From an uncultured Collinsella sp. (GTDB lineage: Bacteria > Actinomycetota > Coriobacteriia > Coriobacteriales > Coriobacteriaceae), in assembly GCA_900550835.1 (NCBI GenBank), contig URTP01000017.1:1-20625 (forward strand): 20,625 nt of DNA, read 5' to 3'. Shown here one piece after another: positions 13,903 to 20,625 of this stretch; position 1 is the stretch's first letter; every line of letters starts with the position of its first letter. The notes beneath the pieces are model-generated. The model was not told the DNA's origin and ran no database searches. It was given only the letters and a program-made list of their open reading frames with translations. A program made the translations under genes and the position numbers.

Positions 13903-14692
13903 CTTCGAAGTCACCTCCGTCAGAAACAGCTGCACCCTTCAGCTCGGTCTGCTGCTGGAAGTCCCAGAAAGCGATGCCGAAGCCGATGAGAGCGAGGATG
14001 AGCAGAGCAGGGGTTGCCAGAGAATCGTTGGCAACGGTGATGAGCGCGAGGCCAAAGCCCATGAGGAAGAAGCCCCACATATCGCGGTTCATCATAACCT
14101 TGAGCAGGACGGCGAAGCCGACGAAGCGCATCATGCCGCCTGCAGCGGAGAGACCGGTCTGCAGCCAAGTCGGGATGGCGGAAGCGATGGTCTGACCGAT
14201 GGTGGCGCCAGCGATGAAGAACAGGGTGACGACGACGGCGAAGATCAGGCCGAGCAGAGCCATGGCGAAGTAGTTCAGACGCTCGATACCCTTGGTGTCA
14301 GCGTTGTGAGCCATGTTGTCCGCAGAGGACATGAGCGGCGACATAAGCGTGAAGACCAGGGTAACGCCGAGCTGACCAAGCAGAGCGAACGGAATGGCAA
14401 GGCCGACTGCCGCGTTGGGCTCGAGGCCCGTAGCGATAGCGAGAATGGCTGCCATGATGCCGCCGATGACGGCGTTAGGCGGCTGAGCGCCTCCGATCGG
14501 CATGTTGCCGATCGTCATGAGCTGATAAGTACCACCCACGAGAAGACCGGTGTTGAGGTCGCCAAGGATAAGACCGATGACGGCGCCGGTGACGATGGGC
14601 TGATAGAGAGACTCGAGGAAGTTGAACTGGTCGATTGCCGCGACGAACGTGACGATGAAGACCAGAGCGACCTGGATGATCGAGTATTCCAT
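13892..14692 (-). CDS. PTS mannose/fructose/sorbose-family EIIC (sugar-specific permease)
   Basis: A 266-aa integral membrane subunit of the sugar channel, of the usual size. It begins MEYSIIQVALVFIVTFVAAI and carries the family hallmarks GLILGDLNTGLLVGGTYQL (residues 40-58), MPIGGAQPPNAVIGG near 64-78, and repeated Gly-rich membrane helices such as LNYFAMALLGLIFAVVVTLF and MRFVGFAVLLKVMMNRDMWG. The AAAGGAGGAG ribosome site lies 4-5 nt before the start. It overlaps eiiD by 11 nt and is separated from eiiB by 90 nt that contain a small hairpin. By neighbourhood (nagA, agaS, lacC), the likely substrate is N-acetylgalactosamine or galactosamine, comparable to AgaW; specificity is inferred from context, not from residues. 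Confidence 0.93.
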   Translation of the reverse strand: MEYSIIQVALVFIVTFVAAIDQFNFLESLYQPIVTGAVIGLILGDLNTGLLVGGTYQLMTIGNMPIGGAQPPNAVIGGIMAAILAIATGLEPNAAVGLAIPFALLGQLGVTLVFTLMSPLMSSADNMAHNADTKGIERLNYFAMALLGLIFAVVVTLFFIAGATIGQTIASAIPTWLQTGLSAAGGMMRFVGFAVLLKVMMNRDMWGFFLMGFGLALITVANDSLATPALLILALIGFGIAFWDFQQQTELKGAAVSDGGDFEDGI

Positions 14693-14745
14693 CTTGCTCC
14701 TCCTTTCAAAATGTATGTACGCACTTTGGATTTCACGTACAGAAA

Positions 14746-14765
14746 GTCAGGGTTTCATTCCTGAC
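14746..14765 (-). promoter_or_regulatory. Small hairpin between eiiB and eiiC
   Basis: GTCAGG and CCTGAC (6-bp perfect stem, 8-nt loop) followed on the minus strand by TTTCT. It could trim mRNA ends or attenuate the membrane genes relative to eiiA/eiiB. Short stem, so low confidence. Confidence 0.35.
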
Positions 14766-14782
14766 AACGTGGATCACGAGGA

Positions 14783-15265
14783 TTACGAGAAGAGCTTGCT
14801 CGTATCCTCAACAGGCGTGCTCGGAACGCGCCTGATCTCCAACTCCACCCCCAATTCCTGCAGCTCTTTAAACGCAGCGACATCCTCGTCGTTAACTGCG
14901 ACGGAGGTGGCGACTTGGCGCTTTCCTTCCGACATGTGCATGTTGCCGATGTTTACCTTCTTTATAGGCACACCGCCCTTGACGAGCGTAAGCACGTCTT
15001 CCGGTGTTTCGGCCACGATGAAGATCTTCTGGCGCGGGCTCGCCTTGCCAATGACGTCGATGGTCTTCTGCAGGGAGAAGAAACGCGTAGCGACGCCGGC
15101 GGGAGCGGCCATCTTCATGAGGTTCTGACGCATGGTGTTGGTCGACACATCGTCGTTGGCGACGAGGATGAGGTTGGAGCCCAGGGTGGAGTTCCACTGG
15201 GTTGCAACCTGACCATGAACCAGTCGGTTATCGATGCGGGTAAGAAGAATGTTGGGTTCTGCCAT
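14783..15265 (-). CDS. PTS mannose/fructose/sorbose-family EIIB
   Basis: Cytoplasmic phosphotransfer subunit that takes phosphate from EIIA and passes it to the incoming sugar. The 160-aa protein has the family motif LLTRIDNRLVHGQVATQW with His17 as the expected phosphorylation site. It also has TRFFSLQKTIDVI and VLTLVKGGVPIKKVNIGN. Length is normal for a stand-alone EIIB. GAAAGGAAG precedes the ATG at 15265. It follows yajC by 36 nt in the operon. It is the closest relative in this window of the orphan EIIB at 3922-4404, in which the active His is Tyr. Confidence 0.95.
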   Translation of the reverse strand: MAEPNILLTRIDNRLVHGQVATQWNSTLGSNLILVANDDVSTNTMRQNLMKMAAPAGVATRFFSLQKTIDVIGKASPRQKIFIVAETPEDVLTLVKGGVPIKKVNIGNMHMSEGKRQVATSVAVNDEDVAAFKELQELGVELEIRRVPSTPVEDTSKLFS

Positions 15266-15301
15266 GTTGATCAGCTTCCTTTCGTTATTTGCTGACGACA
15301 G

Positions 15302-15583
15302 TTACTTGATCTCCTGAATCGCGTAACGCGAAACATCTACGACGGCACCGGATCGGACTTTAATCTGGACCTTTTCGCCTTCGATGCCTTTGACGGTTCC
15401 GTAGATACCGCCGGCGAAAAGAACCTCCTGACCCGGCTTGAGCTCCGTGTGCAGCTCCTTGAAGTACTTCTGCTTCTTCTTCATGTTGATTTGCGACCAG
15501 ATGGTGTAAATCAAGCCCATGATGACAAGCAGGCCCAAAAGAGCGACCGAGGAACTCAGAACACTGGCTCCGAAATCGGCCAT
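15302..15583 (-). CDS. yajC: YajC-like protein within the PTS operon
   Basis: A 93-aa single-pass membrane protein of the YajC family, whose classical member is an accessory part of the Sec translocon (SecDF-YajC). The N-terminal hydrophobic segment is at about residues 9-30 (LSSSVALLGLLVIMGLIYTI), then a basic stretch MKKKQKY, followed by the conserved LKPGQEVLFAGGIYGTVKGI and QIKVRSGAVVDVSRYAI. Its ATG overlaps the EIIA stop by one base (TAATG), so it is translationally coupled. No secD or secF is nearby. YajC-like genes are known inside mannose-class PTS operons of streptococcal glycosaminoglycan loci, so this is a recurring link. What it does for the PTS is not established; help with membrane insertion or assembly of EIIC/EIID is an inference. 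Confidence 0.9.
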   Translation of the reverse strand: MADFGASVLSSSVALLGLLVIMGLIYTIWSQINMKKKQKYFKELHTELKPGQEVLFAGGIYGTVKGIEGEKVQIKVRSGAVVDVSRYAIQEIK

Positions 15584-16026
15584 TAGATGCCGTCCTCGTC
15601 GCCGAAGATATCCTCATCCTCGGCACCAGCGACGGAAGCGACCGTCTGGGCGGTGATGCCCGTCTGGCCAACGGTCACGGCCTGCTCGCCAAGCTCGGCG
15701 AGCGTGGCGTTGCCGCGGAGGAACAGAAGCTCAATAACCATGGGAAGGTTAGTTCCAGTCAGAATCTCGACGTTGTCGACATCCTGGGCAATCATCATTG
15801 CCTGGTTGAACGGGGTACCACCAAGCAGGTCGGTAAAGACGAGCACGCCATCGCACTCCTCGCGCATGGCGGTAATAGCGGCGCGGAGATCCTCACCGTA
15901 GGAAGCAGCCTGGTCGCCCTCAAAAGGAACGACGGTAAAAGCGGGCTGGTCGCCAGCGACCATAGCGATAGCGCTTGCGAGGCCGGGTGCGAACTGTCCA
16001 TGACCGGTAAGAATAAAGCCAACCAT
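15583..16026 (-). CDS. PTS mannose/fructose/sorbose-family EIIA
   Basis: Cytoplasmic subunit that accepts phosphate from HPr and hands it to EIIB. The 147-aa protein starts MVGFILTGHGQFAPGLASAI, with His9 as the expected phospho-acceptor. It has the conserved GVLVFTDLLGGTPFNQAMM block (about residues 60-78) and TGTNLPMVIELL near 90-101. The C-terminal tail is acidic (AGAEDEDIFGDEDGI). GGAAGGGAAAT lies before the ATG. It is the first gene of the operon, with a 686-nt upstream region to the next (divergent-side) gene, containing a GntR-type operator about 115 nt before its start. Confidence 0.94.
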   Translation of the reverse strand: MVGFILTGHGQFAPGLASAIAMVAGDQPAFTVVPFEGDQAASYGEDLRAAITAMREECDGVLVFTDLLGGTPFNQAMMIAQDVDNVEILTGTNLPMVIELLFLRGNATLAELGEQAVTVGQTGITAQTVASVAGAEDEDIFGDEDGI

Positions 16027-16140
16027 TCAAATTTCCCTTCCGAAGGTGTGTACGATACGAGTCCGATGTTTTCGGAAGCCAGCGGGCAGGTGCCCTTAAA
16101 GCTTCTTGGAAAGCGTTCTTTAAGACCAGTGGTCTCTCAA

Positions 16141-16176
16141 CTGGTAGTAACCACGTGACGTGTTGTTGTCACTATA
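16141..16176 (-). promoter_or_regulatory. GntR-type operator and possible -10 of the PTS operon
   Basis: CTGGTAGTAACCA at 16141-16153 is identical over 13 nt to the agaS operator and contains TGGT-N4-ACCA. On the minus strand TATAGT (16176-16171) lies just upstream and could be a -10, placing the operator about 10-20 nt into the transcript as a roadblock. No good -35 is seen. A second small inverted repeat AGACC-AGT-GGTCT is at 16123-16135. Confidence 0.6.
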
Positions 16177-16218
16177 TCACCACAGAAGAGGTCGCTTTCG
16201 CTGATTCACACAGTAAAA

Positions 16219-16507
16219 CGTTTTTGCGCCGTTCACGGCGAAAAATCGACCGTTTACCGCTCGTTAACACTTCTACCTGCTGTTTTGTAATCGTTTTGAA
16301 ATGCCTTGGCCAAAGATCGGAACTTTTTTCGTGTCTAAACAACGCAGGGTGGCTAAAAATGGCGTGTAGAAAAAATGCAGGTCATTGTGAAGATTTGTGA
16401 ATTGGTCTTTTTGACTTAATACCAGTTAGAACCAGTTTCGATATTATCGGTGAACGGTAGTTTTTGACCGTTCACCGGTTATTTGCAATCGTTTACGGCC
16501 GTTTTCC
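16219..16507. promoter_or_regulatory. Helically phased CGTT-type repeat arrays upstream of the PTS operon
   Basis: CGTTCACGG (16230) and CGTTTACCG (16251) are 21 nt apart; further on, CGTTCACCG (16469) and CGTTTACGG (16490) are again exactly 21 nt apart. Weaker CGTT copies sit at 16219, 16262 and 16500, 10-11 nt from their neighbours. Each pair is preceded by TTTTTG. At 16448-16477, CGGTGAACGGT and ACCGTTCACCG form an 11-bp inverted repeat with an 8-nt loop. Direct ACCAG half-sites lie at 16421 and 16431. This suggests two copies of an operator region. The remaining parts of 16027-16727 show no convincing gene. Confidence 0.5.
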
Positions 16508-16661
16508 AGGATGAATTGAGGATACCCGATGAAGCACTTGCGCGGTTGCAGGATATTTCAATACTCGTCCATCTCCCCGCGCGCCAAACTCCCACTCCCT
16601 GAATGTGCCATAAGCTCTCGCTATTCGTCGTACAAATATTACTTACTCTATTACGTAATTG

Positions 16662-16691
16662 TTGATCGTTTGTCATTAAGTATGATATAAG
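16662..16691 (+). promoter_or_regulatory. Probable promoter of the DUF2975/XRE operon
   Basis: TTGATC (16662-16667), 18-nt spacer, TATAAG (16686-16691), about 37 nt before the ATG at 16728. The perfect 10-bp palindrome ATTACGTAAT (16650-16659) just upstream is a candidate site for the co-transcribed regulator. Confidence 0.5.
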
Positions 16692-16727
16692 ATACAAGTA
16701 TTATCCAAGACATTGGTTGGAGGAGCT

Positions 16728-17366
16728 ATGATCCGCTGGAACGTATCCAAATCGAATGAAGCCATCAACCGTGAACAGGCAATAGCCAATCTGAGGAAGC
16801 TCACTCGCTACTGCAAATGGGCCACAATCTGCACCGCCGTGGCGCTCGCTCTGGGACTCCTCGCAGTCATTGCAATCTACGATCTACTCATATTGCCTAG
16901 CCTCTCCCAAGGGTTCTGTCTCCAATCCGTAGAGCTTGAGGCTGGCGAAGGGCCAATTCTCGCTCTCGTCGGCGCCGATGAACACACCCCTCTTATGCTT
17001 GTCGCGCACGACGGTCATACTGCCATAGGGAGCGCCATGATGGCATGCCTTGCGTTTGCCATCGTGCTAAGCGCATACAGGTTTTTCTCCGCCATTGAAA
17101 AGGCGGGCAGGCCCTTTGACCTCGAATGCATCCGCATACTACGTCAAGTAGGACATTTGTTCCTTATTGGCGGCGTTGCTGTGAAGCTTCTTGGTGCCAT
17201 AGTCACGGGGCTGATACTCTCAGGATTTGGCGGCAACTATACGGATGCGCTTGGCGGCCAGCACCTCGACCTCTCTATGGTCTTTGCAGGCCTGATTATT
17301 AGCCTGATTGCCAGCGTCTTCCAGTACGGGTGTATCCTGCAAAAACAAGATGACGAGTTGCTCTAG
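16728..17366 (+). CDS. DUF2975 domain-containing membrane protein
   Basis: A 212-aa protein with four predicted membrane segments, at about residues 31-55 (WATICTAVALALGLLAVIAI), 104-123 (IGSAMMACLAFAIVLSAYRF), 145-170 (GHLFLIGGVAVKLLGAIVTG) and 186-205 (SMVFAGLIISLIASVFQYG). After the second segment comes FSAIEKAGRPFDLECIRILR, the usual DUF2975 motif, and the end is GCILQKQDDELL, also characteristic. The ATG at 16728 is preferred to an earlier in-frame start at 16713 because GGAGGAG lies 5 nt before it. It is followed after 9 nt by a small XRE regulator, the standard two-gene arrangement for this family. Function is unknown; a membrane sensor for the regulator is a common guess. Confidence 0.87.
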   Translation: MIRWNVSKSNEAINREQAIANLRKLTRYCKWATICTAVALALGLLAVIAIYDLLILPSLSQGFCLQSVELEAGEGPILALVGADEHTPLMLVAHDGHTAIGSAMMACLAFAIVLSAYRFFSAIEKAGRPFDLECIRILRQVGHLFLIGGVAVKLLGAIVTGLILSGFGGNYTDALGGQHLDLSMVFAGLIISLIASVFQYGCILQKQDDELL

Positions 17367-17375
17367 GGGGAATCC

Positions 17376-17615
17376 ATGATTATTCTGCGGCTCGACCGCA
17401 TGCTTGCCGAACGCAAGATTTCATCCAAAGAGCTTGCGGAACGCGTGGGTATCTCCCAGGTCAATATGTCGCGTATAAAGACGGGCAAGGTTTCTGCCGT
17501 GCGCTTTTCAACTCTTGACGCGATATGCCGGGCACTCGACTGCCAACCGGGCGATGTTCTGGAATACATACCTGACGATGAAGCCGATAGCCTCTTTGGG
17601 CTTAAAGATGAATAG
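17376..17615 (+). CDS. Small XRE/Cro-type helix-turn-helix regulator (YozG-like)
   Basis: A 79-aa DNA-binding protein made almost entirely of one Cro/CI-type helix-turn-helix: LDRMLAERKISSKELAERVG, then ISQVNMSRIKTGKVSAVRFS and TLDAICRALDCQPGDVLEYI. The ending CQPGDVLEY is typical of the YozG-like group found downstream of DUF2975 genes. AGGGGGAA lies 5 nt before the ATG and begins within the DUF2975 stop region, so the genes are co-translated. It probably autoregulates the pair; no target is known. Confidence 0.92.
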   Translation: MIILRLDRMLAERKISSKELAERVGISQVNMSRIKTGKVSAVRFSTLDAICRALDCQPGDVLEYIPDDEADSLFGLKDE

Positions 17616-17642
17616 CCATAATTAAGCCGCCAAGCACGCCCT

Positions 17643-17683
17643 CAACGCAAAAAGCCCGCCAGAACGATGCGTTCTAGCGGGCT
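17643..17683 (-). terminator. Terminator of the SurA-N-like gene
   Basis: AGCCCGCCAGAACG (17653-17666) and CGTTCTAGCGGGCT (17670-17683) form a 14-bp stem with one mismatch and a 3-nt loop, followed on the minus strand by TTTTTGCG. It lies between convergent genes and has no T run on the plus strand. Confidence 0.9.
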
Positions 17684-17726
17684 CAATCAGATATTTCGAC
17701 TTCGTGCTCGAAAGCTCGGGCAACCT

Positions 17727-18809
17727 TTAAGCAAACAGGCCGTAGATGCTGATGTTGGCCTTGGCGTACAGGCCGTTGGCATACTCGGTCCACTTGGAGC
17801 TGGCGCTCGAAGCCTGCGAAGAATACTGCTGGTAAGCGGTGTAATAGGCGGTCATGGCCTGCTTATAGGTGGCGCTATCGGCGGTAAAGGCATCGTTAGC
17901 GAAGGCCTTAGCGTAGGTGCTGTTCTCGTCCTTCCAGGTGCCCTTCGAGCTATCCCACTCGTCGCCGGCAAGTTTGATGATGTAGTCGGCGTAGTCCTTG
18001 CTCGCAGTCTCCTCGTTGCCGTCAGAAGGCTCGGTCGGAGCGGTCGGCATGCTCGCGGAAGCATCGCCCACCTTCTTCTTGTAGAGCTTCTGCAGCGTCG
18101 CGGACTGACGGACGATCTGCTTGGCCTGGTCCTTGGACACGCCGTACTGCGTGGCCATGGTCTTGTAGTCGGAGGTGCCGATGGAATCCTCGGCGTACTG
18201 CTTCATTTCCTTGGAAGAAACGGTAATGCCCTCGTCCTCGGCAGCGTCCAGCAGGATCTTGTTGCGCACGTAGGACAGGATAACGTCGGCAGACGGAGCG
18301 GTGTAGTTGCCATCGCTATCCTTGACGGTGTCGAGGCTGTACTGGCTCTCGATAGCCTCGCGCGCGGTGATATCGCTCTTCTTGCCGTTGTAGCTATAGC
18401 TTGCCACGGTCGAATCGAGCTGGTCCTCGGTCAGGGTCGACGAGCCGACACCCTTGCCGCCAAAGCCGCCATTGCCAATAAAGAAGCCGACCACCGCAGC
18501 AATCACGATGGCGACCACAAAGGCGGCAATCATCGTCTTCTTGTGCTTGGATGCATGGTCGTCCGCATCGGAGTCGTCCTCGTCCTGCCCCTCGGGCATG
18601 AGGTTCTCGTCGGCGGCGTCCGCGGCGATCTTTGCCTCCAGGCGAGCATCCTCCTCCTCGGCCGTCGTGCCGGCGGCAATGTGCTCGGCAGACGTGCCGG
18701 CGACCAGGTCGATCTTCTCGTCCTCGTCACCGTCGGGGCCTTCGCCGCGCTCGATGATCTGGATACCGTCGATCTCGTCCTTCTCGTCCTTCTTTTGAAT
18801 CAGACCCAT
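17727..18809 (-). CDS. Membrane-anchored protein with SurA-N-like (chaperone-type) extracytoplasmic domain
   Basis: A 360-aa protein with three parts. Residues 1-90 are very acidic and cytoplasmic (EGPDGDEDEKIDLV; EGQDEDDSDADDHA). One membrane segment follows basic KHKK at about 92-111 (TMIAAFVVAIVIAAVVGFFI). The outer part, from about 125, contains a helical region ADVILSYVRNKILLDAAEDE, then GITVSSKEMKQYAEDSIG and YGVSKDQAKQIVRQSATLQK, which resembles the N-terminal domain of SurA/PrsA/trigger-factor-like foldases. No parvulin (PPIase) domain is present. The C-terminus is Ser/Tyr/Ala-rich (YYTAYQQYSSQASSASSKW). AAGGAG lies about 10 nt before the ATG. It could be a secretion chaperone; this is inferred from fold resemblance only. 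Confidence 0.8.
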   Translation of the reverse strand: MGLIQKKDEKDEIDGIQIIERGEGPDGDEDEKIDLVAGTSAEHIAAGTTAEEEDARLEAKIAADAADENLMPEGQDEDDSDADDHASKHKKTMIAAFVVAIVIAAVVGFFIGNGGFGGKGVGSSTLTEDQLDSTVASYSYNGKKSDITAREAIESQYSLDTVKDSDGNYTAPSADVILSYVRNKILLDAAEDEGITVSSKEMKQYAEDSIGTSDYKTMATQYGVSKDQAKQIVRQSATLQKLYKKKVGDASASMPTAPTEPSDGNEETASKDYADYIIKLAGDEWDSSKGTWKDENSTYAKAFANDAFTADSATYKQAMTAYYTAYQQYSSQASSASSKWTEYANGLYAKANISIYGLFA

Positions 18810-18847
18810 AGTCAGTTACTCCTTGTTAGGAAACATAGTCCTCAATA

Positions 18848-18878
18848 GAATACGCCCGACGGAGCGCCGGGCGTATTC
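18848..18878 (-). terminator. Hairpin after the isocitrate dehydrogenase-family gene
   Basis: GAATACGCCCG (18848-18858) and CGGGCGTATTC (18868-18878) form an 11-bp perfect stem between this gene's stop and the next minus-strand start. There is no T run on the minus strand, so it may be a weak terminator or an mRNA-stabilising hairpin. Confidence 0.55.
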
Positions 18879-18936
18879 ATTCTTAGGTTATACGCAAACA
18901 CTTAAGTACTATTTAGGCGTTTGCAGCGTGCGTACC

Positions 18937-20022
18937 TTAGGCCAGGTGCGCGATAACGGCATCGGCAAAGGTCTGCGTGCCCACGGCCCCCTCGACGGAG
19001 CCGGTCTGAGCACGACGCACGTCACCGGTAACCTGCTCGCCCTCGTCAAGCGTGGCGGAGACGGCGGCGCGAATGCGGTTGGCGGCGTCGTTCTCGCCCA
19101 GGTGATCGAGCATCATCGCAGCAGAGAGAATCTCGGCCGTGGGGTTGGCGACATCCTGACCGGCGATATCGGGCGCGGAGCCGTGCGTAGCCTCAAAGAT
19201 TGCGCAGTCGGCACCGATGTTGGAGCCGGGTGCCATGCCCAGACCGCCCACCAGGCCGGCGCACAGGTCGCTCACGATGTCGCCGTACAGGTTGGGCAGC
19301 ACCAGGACATCGAAGTCGTTGGGGTTTTGGACCAGACCCATGCAGGTGGCGTCGACGATCTTGTCGTTGAACTCGATATCGGGATAGCTGGCGGCCACCT
19401 TGCGCGCCACGCGCAGGAACAGGCCGTCGGTCGCCTTCATGATGTTGGCCTTGTGCACGGCCGTCACCTTTTTGCGGCCGCAGCGGCGGGCGTACTCAAA
19501 GGCATACTCCACAATGCGACGGCTCTTGGCGATGGAGATCGGCTTGATCGAGATGGCGGAATCGGCGGCGAAGGTCTTTGGCCTCGAACGCTCGACGAGC
19601 TGTGAGAGCTCCTCGACCTCGGCAGCGCCCTCATCGAACTCGATGCCGGCGTAGAGGTCCTCGGTGTTCTCGCGCACGATGACCAGGTCGACGTCGCGGA
19701 AGCGCGAGCCGTCGCCCGGCTGCGACAGGCAGGGGCGCACGCAGGCGTACAGGTCGAAGTGCTTGCGCAGGGCGACGTTAACGCTACGGAAGCCCGTGCC
19801 GACCGGCGTGGTGATGGGGCCCTTGATGGCAACCTTGGTCTCGGCGACCGCATCGAGCACATGTTGGGGCAGCGACGTGCCAAACTCGTCCATGACGCCG
19901 GCACCGGCCTCCTGGACGTTCCAGTTGATCTGGACACCGGTGGCCTCGACCACGCGGCGCATGGCCTGCGTAATCTCGGGACCGATGCCGTCACCGGGAA
20001 TCAGGACTACATCGTGCGCCAT
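18937..20022 (-). CDS. Isocitrate/isopropylmalate dehydrogenase family enzyme, probably NAD(P)-isocitrate dehydrogenase
   Basis: A 361-aa beta-decarboxylating dehydrogenase, oxidising a 2-hydroxy-3-carboxy acid with Mg2+ and NAD(P). Signatures in order: VLIPGDGIGPEI (residues 6-17), the substrate loop FRSVNVALRKHFDLYACVRP (79-97), VRENTEDLYAGIE (about 116-128), HKANIMKATDGLF, and the metal/cofactor region LYGDIVSDLCAGLVGGLG followed by EATHGSAPDIAG. The S-x-N pair in the substrate loop (Ser80, Asn82) fits isocitrate dehydrogenases rather than isopropylmalate dehydrogenases, and the short length fits the NAD-dependent type; homoisocitrate dehydrogenase cannot be excluded. AGGAGTAA lies before the ATG and starts inside the stop region of the upstream gene, 6 nt away, so the two are co-transcribed. 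Confidence 0.88.
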   Translation of the reverse strand: MAHDVVLIPGDGIGPEITQAMRRVVEATGVQINWNVQEAGAGVMDEFGTSLPQHVLDAVAETKVAIKGPITTPVGTGFRSVNVALRKHFDLYACVRPCLSQPGDGSRFRDVDLVIVRENTEDLYAGIEFDEGAAEVEELSQLVERSRPKTFAADSAISIKPISIAKSRRIVEYAFEYARRCGRKKVTAVHKANIMKATDGLFLRVARKVAASYPDIEFNDKIVDATCMGLVQNPNDFDVLVLPNLYGDIVSDLCAGLVGGLGMAPGSNIGADCAIFEATHGSAPDIAGQDVANPTAEILSAAMMLDHLGENDAANRIRAAVSATLDEGEQVTGDVRRAQTGSVEGAVGTQTFADAVIAHLA

Positions 20023-20028
20023 AATCTG

Positions 20029-20625
20029 TTACTCCTCATCTTCGGCGTCGTCAGATTTTTTAACGCTAGCACGCTTCTTCTTTTTGGAGAGATCCAGGCC
20101 AAAACGTTTAACAAGCATTTCGCAAATCTCGCTCGAACGCGCCTTGAGATAGCTGCCCTTGCCGTTCTCGGCATCGAACTTAAGGCGCAGCGCAAGCTTC
20201 TCGGCAACCTCGGCGTCGATCTCGCCCTGGCAAAACTCGTACAGGCAACCGAGCATATCGCGATACTCAAGGTCGCCGTGGTAGCACTGGATGGCCTCGT
20301 CCAGGATGGGCCAAGCCTCGCGCGAACGCTCGACACTCGTGGCGCCCCACACGCACAGCAGGCGGAAGGCGGCATAGCGCAGCGTGGAGGAGATCTCGTC
20401 GAACAGTGCGGTCTCGGCGCCCTCAAAGGCATCGCCCAACTGCTCGGGGCAGGTGGTGGCGAGCGCCGTCAGGGCATCGAGGGCCTCCCAGCGGGTCTGC
20501 GCCTCGGGGCGGTCGAGCGCCTCGATCAGCGCGGGTACGCAGGGCACGACGCGCTGCGGATCGCGCTCGGCAAGCAGGTGCAGCACGCGGGCGGCAAACT
20601 GGCGGATGCGGCGCGTGGGGCAGCC
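20029..20625 (-). CDS. Hypothetical HEAT-like repeat protein (5' end outside window)
   Basis: An open frame of 198 codons that runs off the right edge of the window without a start; an internal GTG at 20586 is not a convincing start. The N-terminal half is helical with a repeat-like rhythm (HLLAERDPQRVVPCVPALIE, then ALDRPEAQTRWEALDALTAL), similar to HEAT or armadillo repeats that act as scaffolds. The C-terminus is rich in Lys and then acidic (LSKKKKRASVKKSDDAEDEE). It ends 6 nt before the isocitrate dehydrogenase-family gene and is likely in its operon. No function can be assigned. Confidence 0.75.
   Translation of the reverse strand, partial: GCPTRRIRQFAARVLHLLAERDPQRVVPCVPALIEALDRPEAQTRWEALDALTALATTCPEQLGDAFEGAETALFDEISSTLRYAAFRLLCVWGATSVERSREAWPILDEAIQCYHGDLEYRDMLGCLYEFCQGEIDAEVAEKLALRLKFDAENGKGSYLKARSSEICEMLVKRFGLDLSKKKKRASVKKSDDAEDEE

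Noticed and set aside
12910..13989. Long plus-strand open frame opposite EIID
   Set aside because: Composition is His/Asp/Gly/Val-rich reverse-strand shadow; EIID is clearly real.
16529..16690. 53-codon plus-strand frame starting after GAGGA
   Set aside because: The ribosome site is acceptable, but the product shows no domain or sensible composition and its end overlaps the promoter of the DUF2975 gene; not enough to call.
1..20625. CRISPR array, transposase or rRNA
   Set aside because: No repeat-spacer series, DDE/serine transposase or rRNA-like segment was seen; the short phased arrays have too small units for CRISPR.

Overview
The window looks like a chromosomal segment of a high-GC, anaerobic gut actinobacterium of the Coriobacteriia, most probably Collinsella. 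This is an inference from gene content, codon style and the abundance of PTS genes; no rRNA or other marker is present. Coding is ordinary and dense, mostly on the minus strand, with strong Shine-Dalgarno sites and clear hairpin terminators.

Layout. 1-2007: a DeoR-type sugar regulator (cut by the window edge) diverges from an aldose 1-epimerase (galM). 2008-3921: a stand-alone AAA/DUF4143 ATPase, preceded by an AT-rich region with an evenly spaced TTAAC array and flanked by two copies of a ~36-nt repeat; a 15-bp inverted repeat lies beside it. 3922-4721: an orphan mannose-family PTS EIIB whose phosphorylation-site His is Tyr, then tRNA-Thr(CGT) and its terminator. 4945-5834: two unrecognised genes, one with a signal peptide. 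5970-8516: a minus-strand group lacX-like epimerase, lacC (tagatose-6-phosphate kinase, frameshifted), a 43-codon remnant of a second nagA, and a YhcH/YjgK/YiaL gene. 8673-9257: a flavodoxin-like gene on the plus strand. 9333-16026: nagA, agaS, a GntR/HutC regulator and a mannose-class PTS operon EIIA-YajC-EIIB-EIIC-EIID. 16027-16727: a 0.7-kb non-coding region rich in operator-like repeats. 16728-17615: DUF2975 membrane protein plus small XRE regulator. 17727-20625: a membrane-anchored SurA-N-like protein, an isocitrate dehydrogenase family enzyme and a truncated hypothetical gene.

How the genes fit together. The core is an amino-sugar locus, best read as N-acetylgalactosamine/galactosamine use: the PTS imports and phosphorylates, NagA deacetylates, AgaS deaminates/isomerises to tagatose-6-phosphate, and LacC would phosphorylate that to tagatose-1,6-bisphosphate; the aldolase is not in the window. 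The GntR regulator probably controls agaS and the PTS operon: the same 13-nt sequence CTGGTAGTAACCA, a TGGT-N4-ACCA palindrome of the kind bound by NagR/DasR regulators, lies upstream of both.

The most notable observations are the His-to-Tyr EIIB, the one-base frameshift that removes the catalytic Asp from lacC, the nagA remnant, the shared GntR operator, and two helically phased repeat arrays (CGTT at 16219-16507 and TTAAC every 23 nt at 3494-3567).
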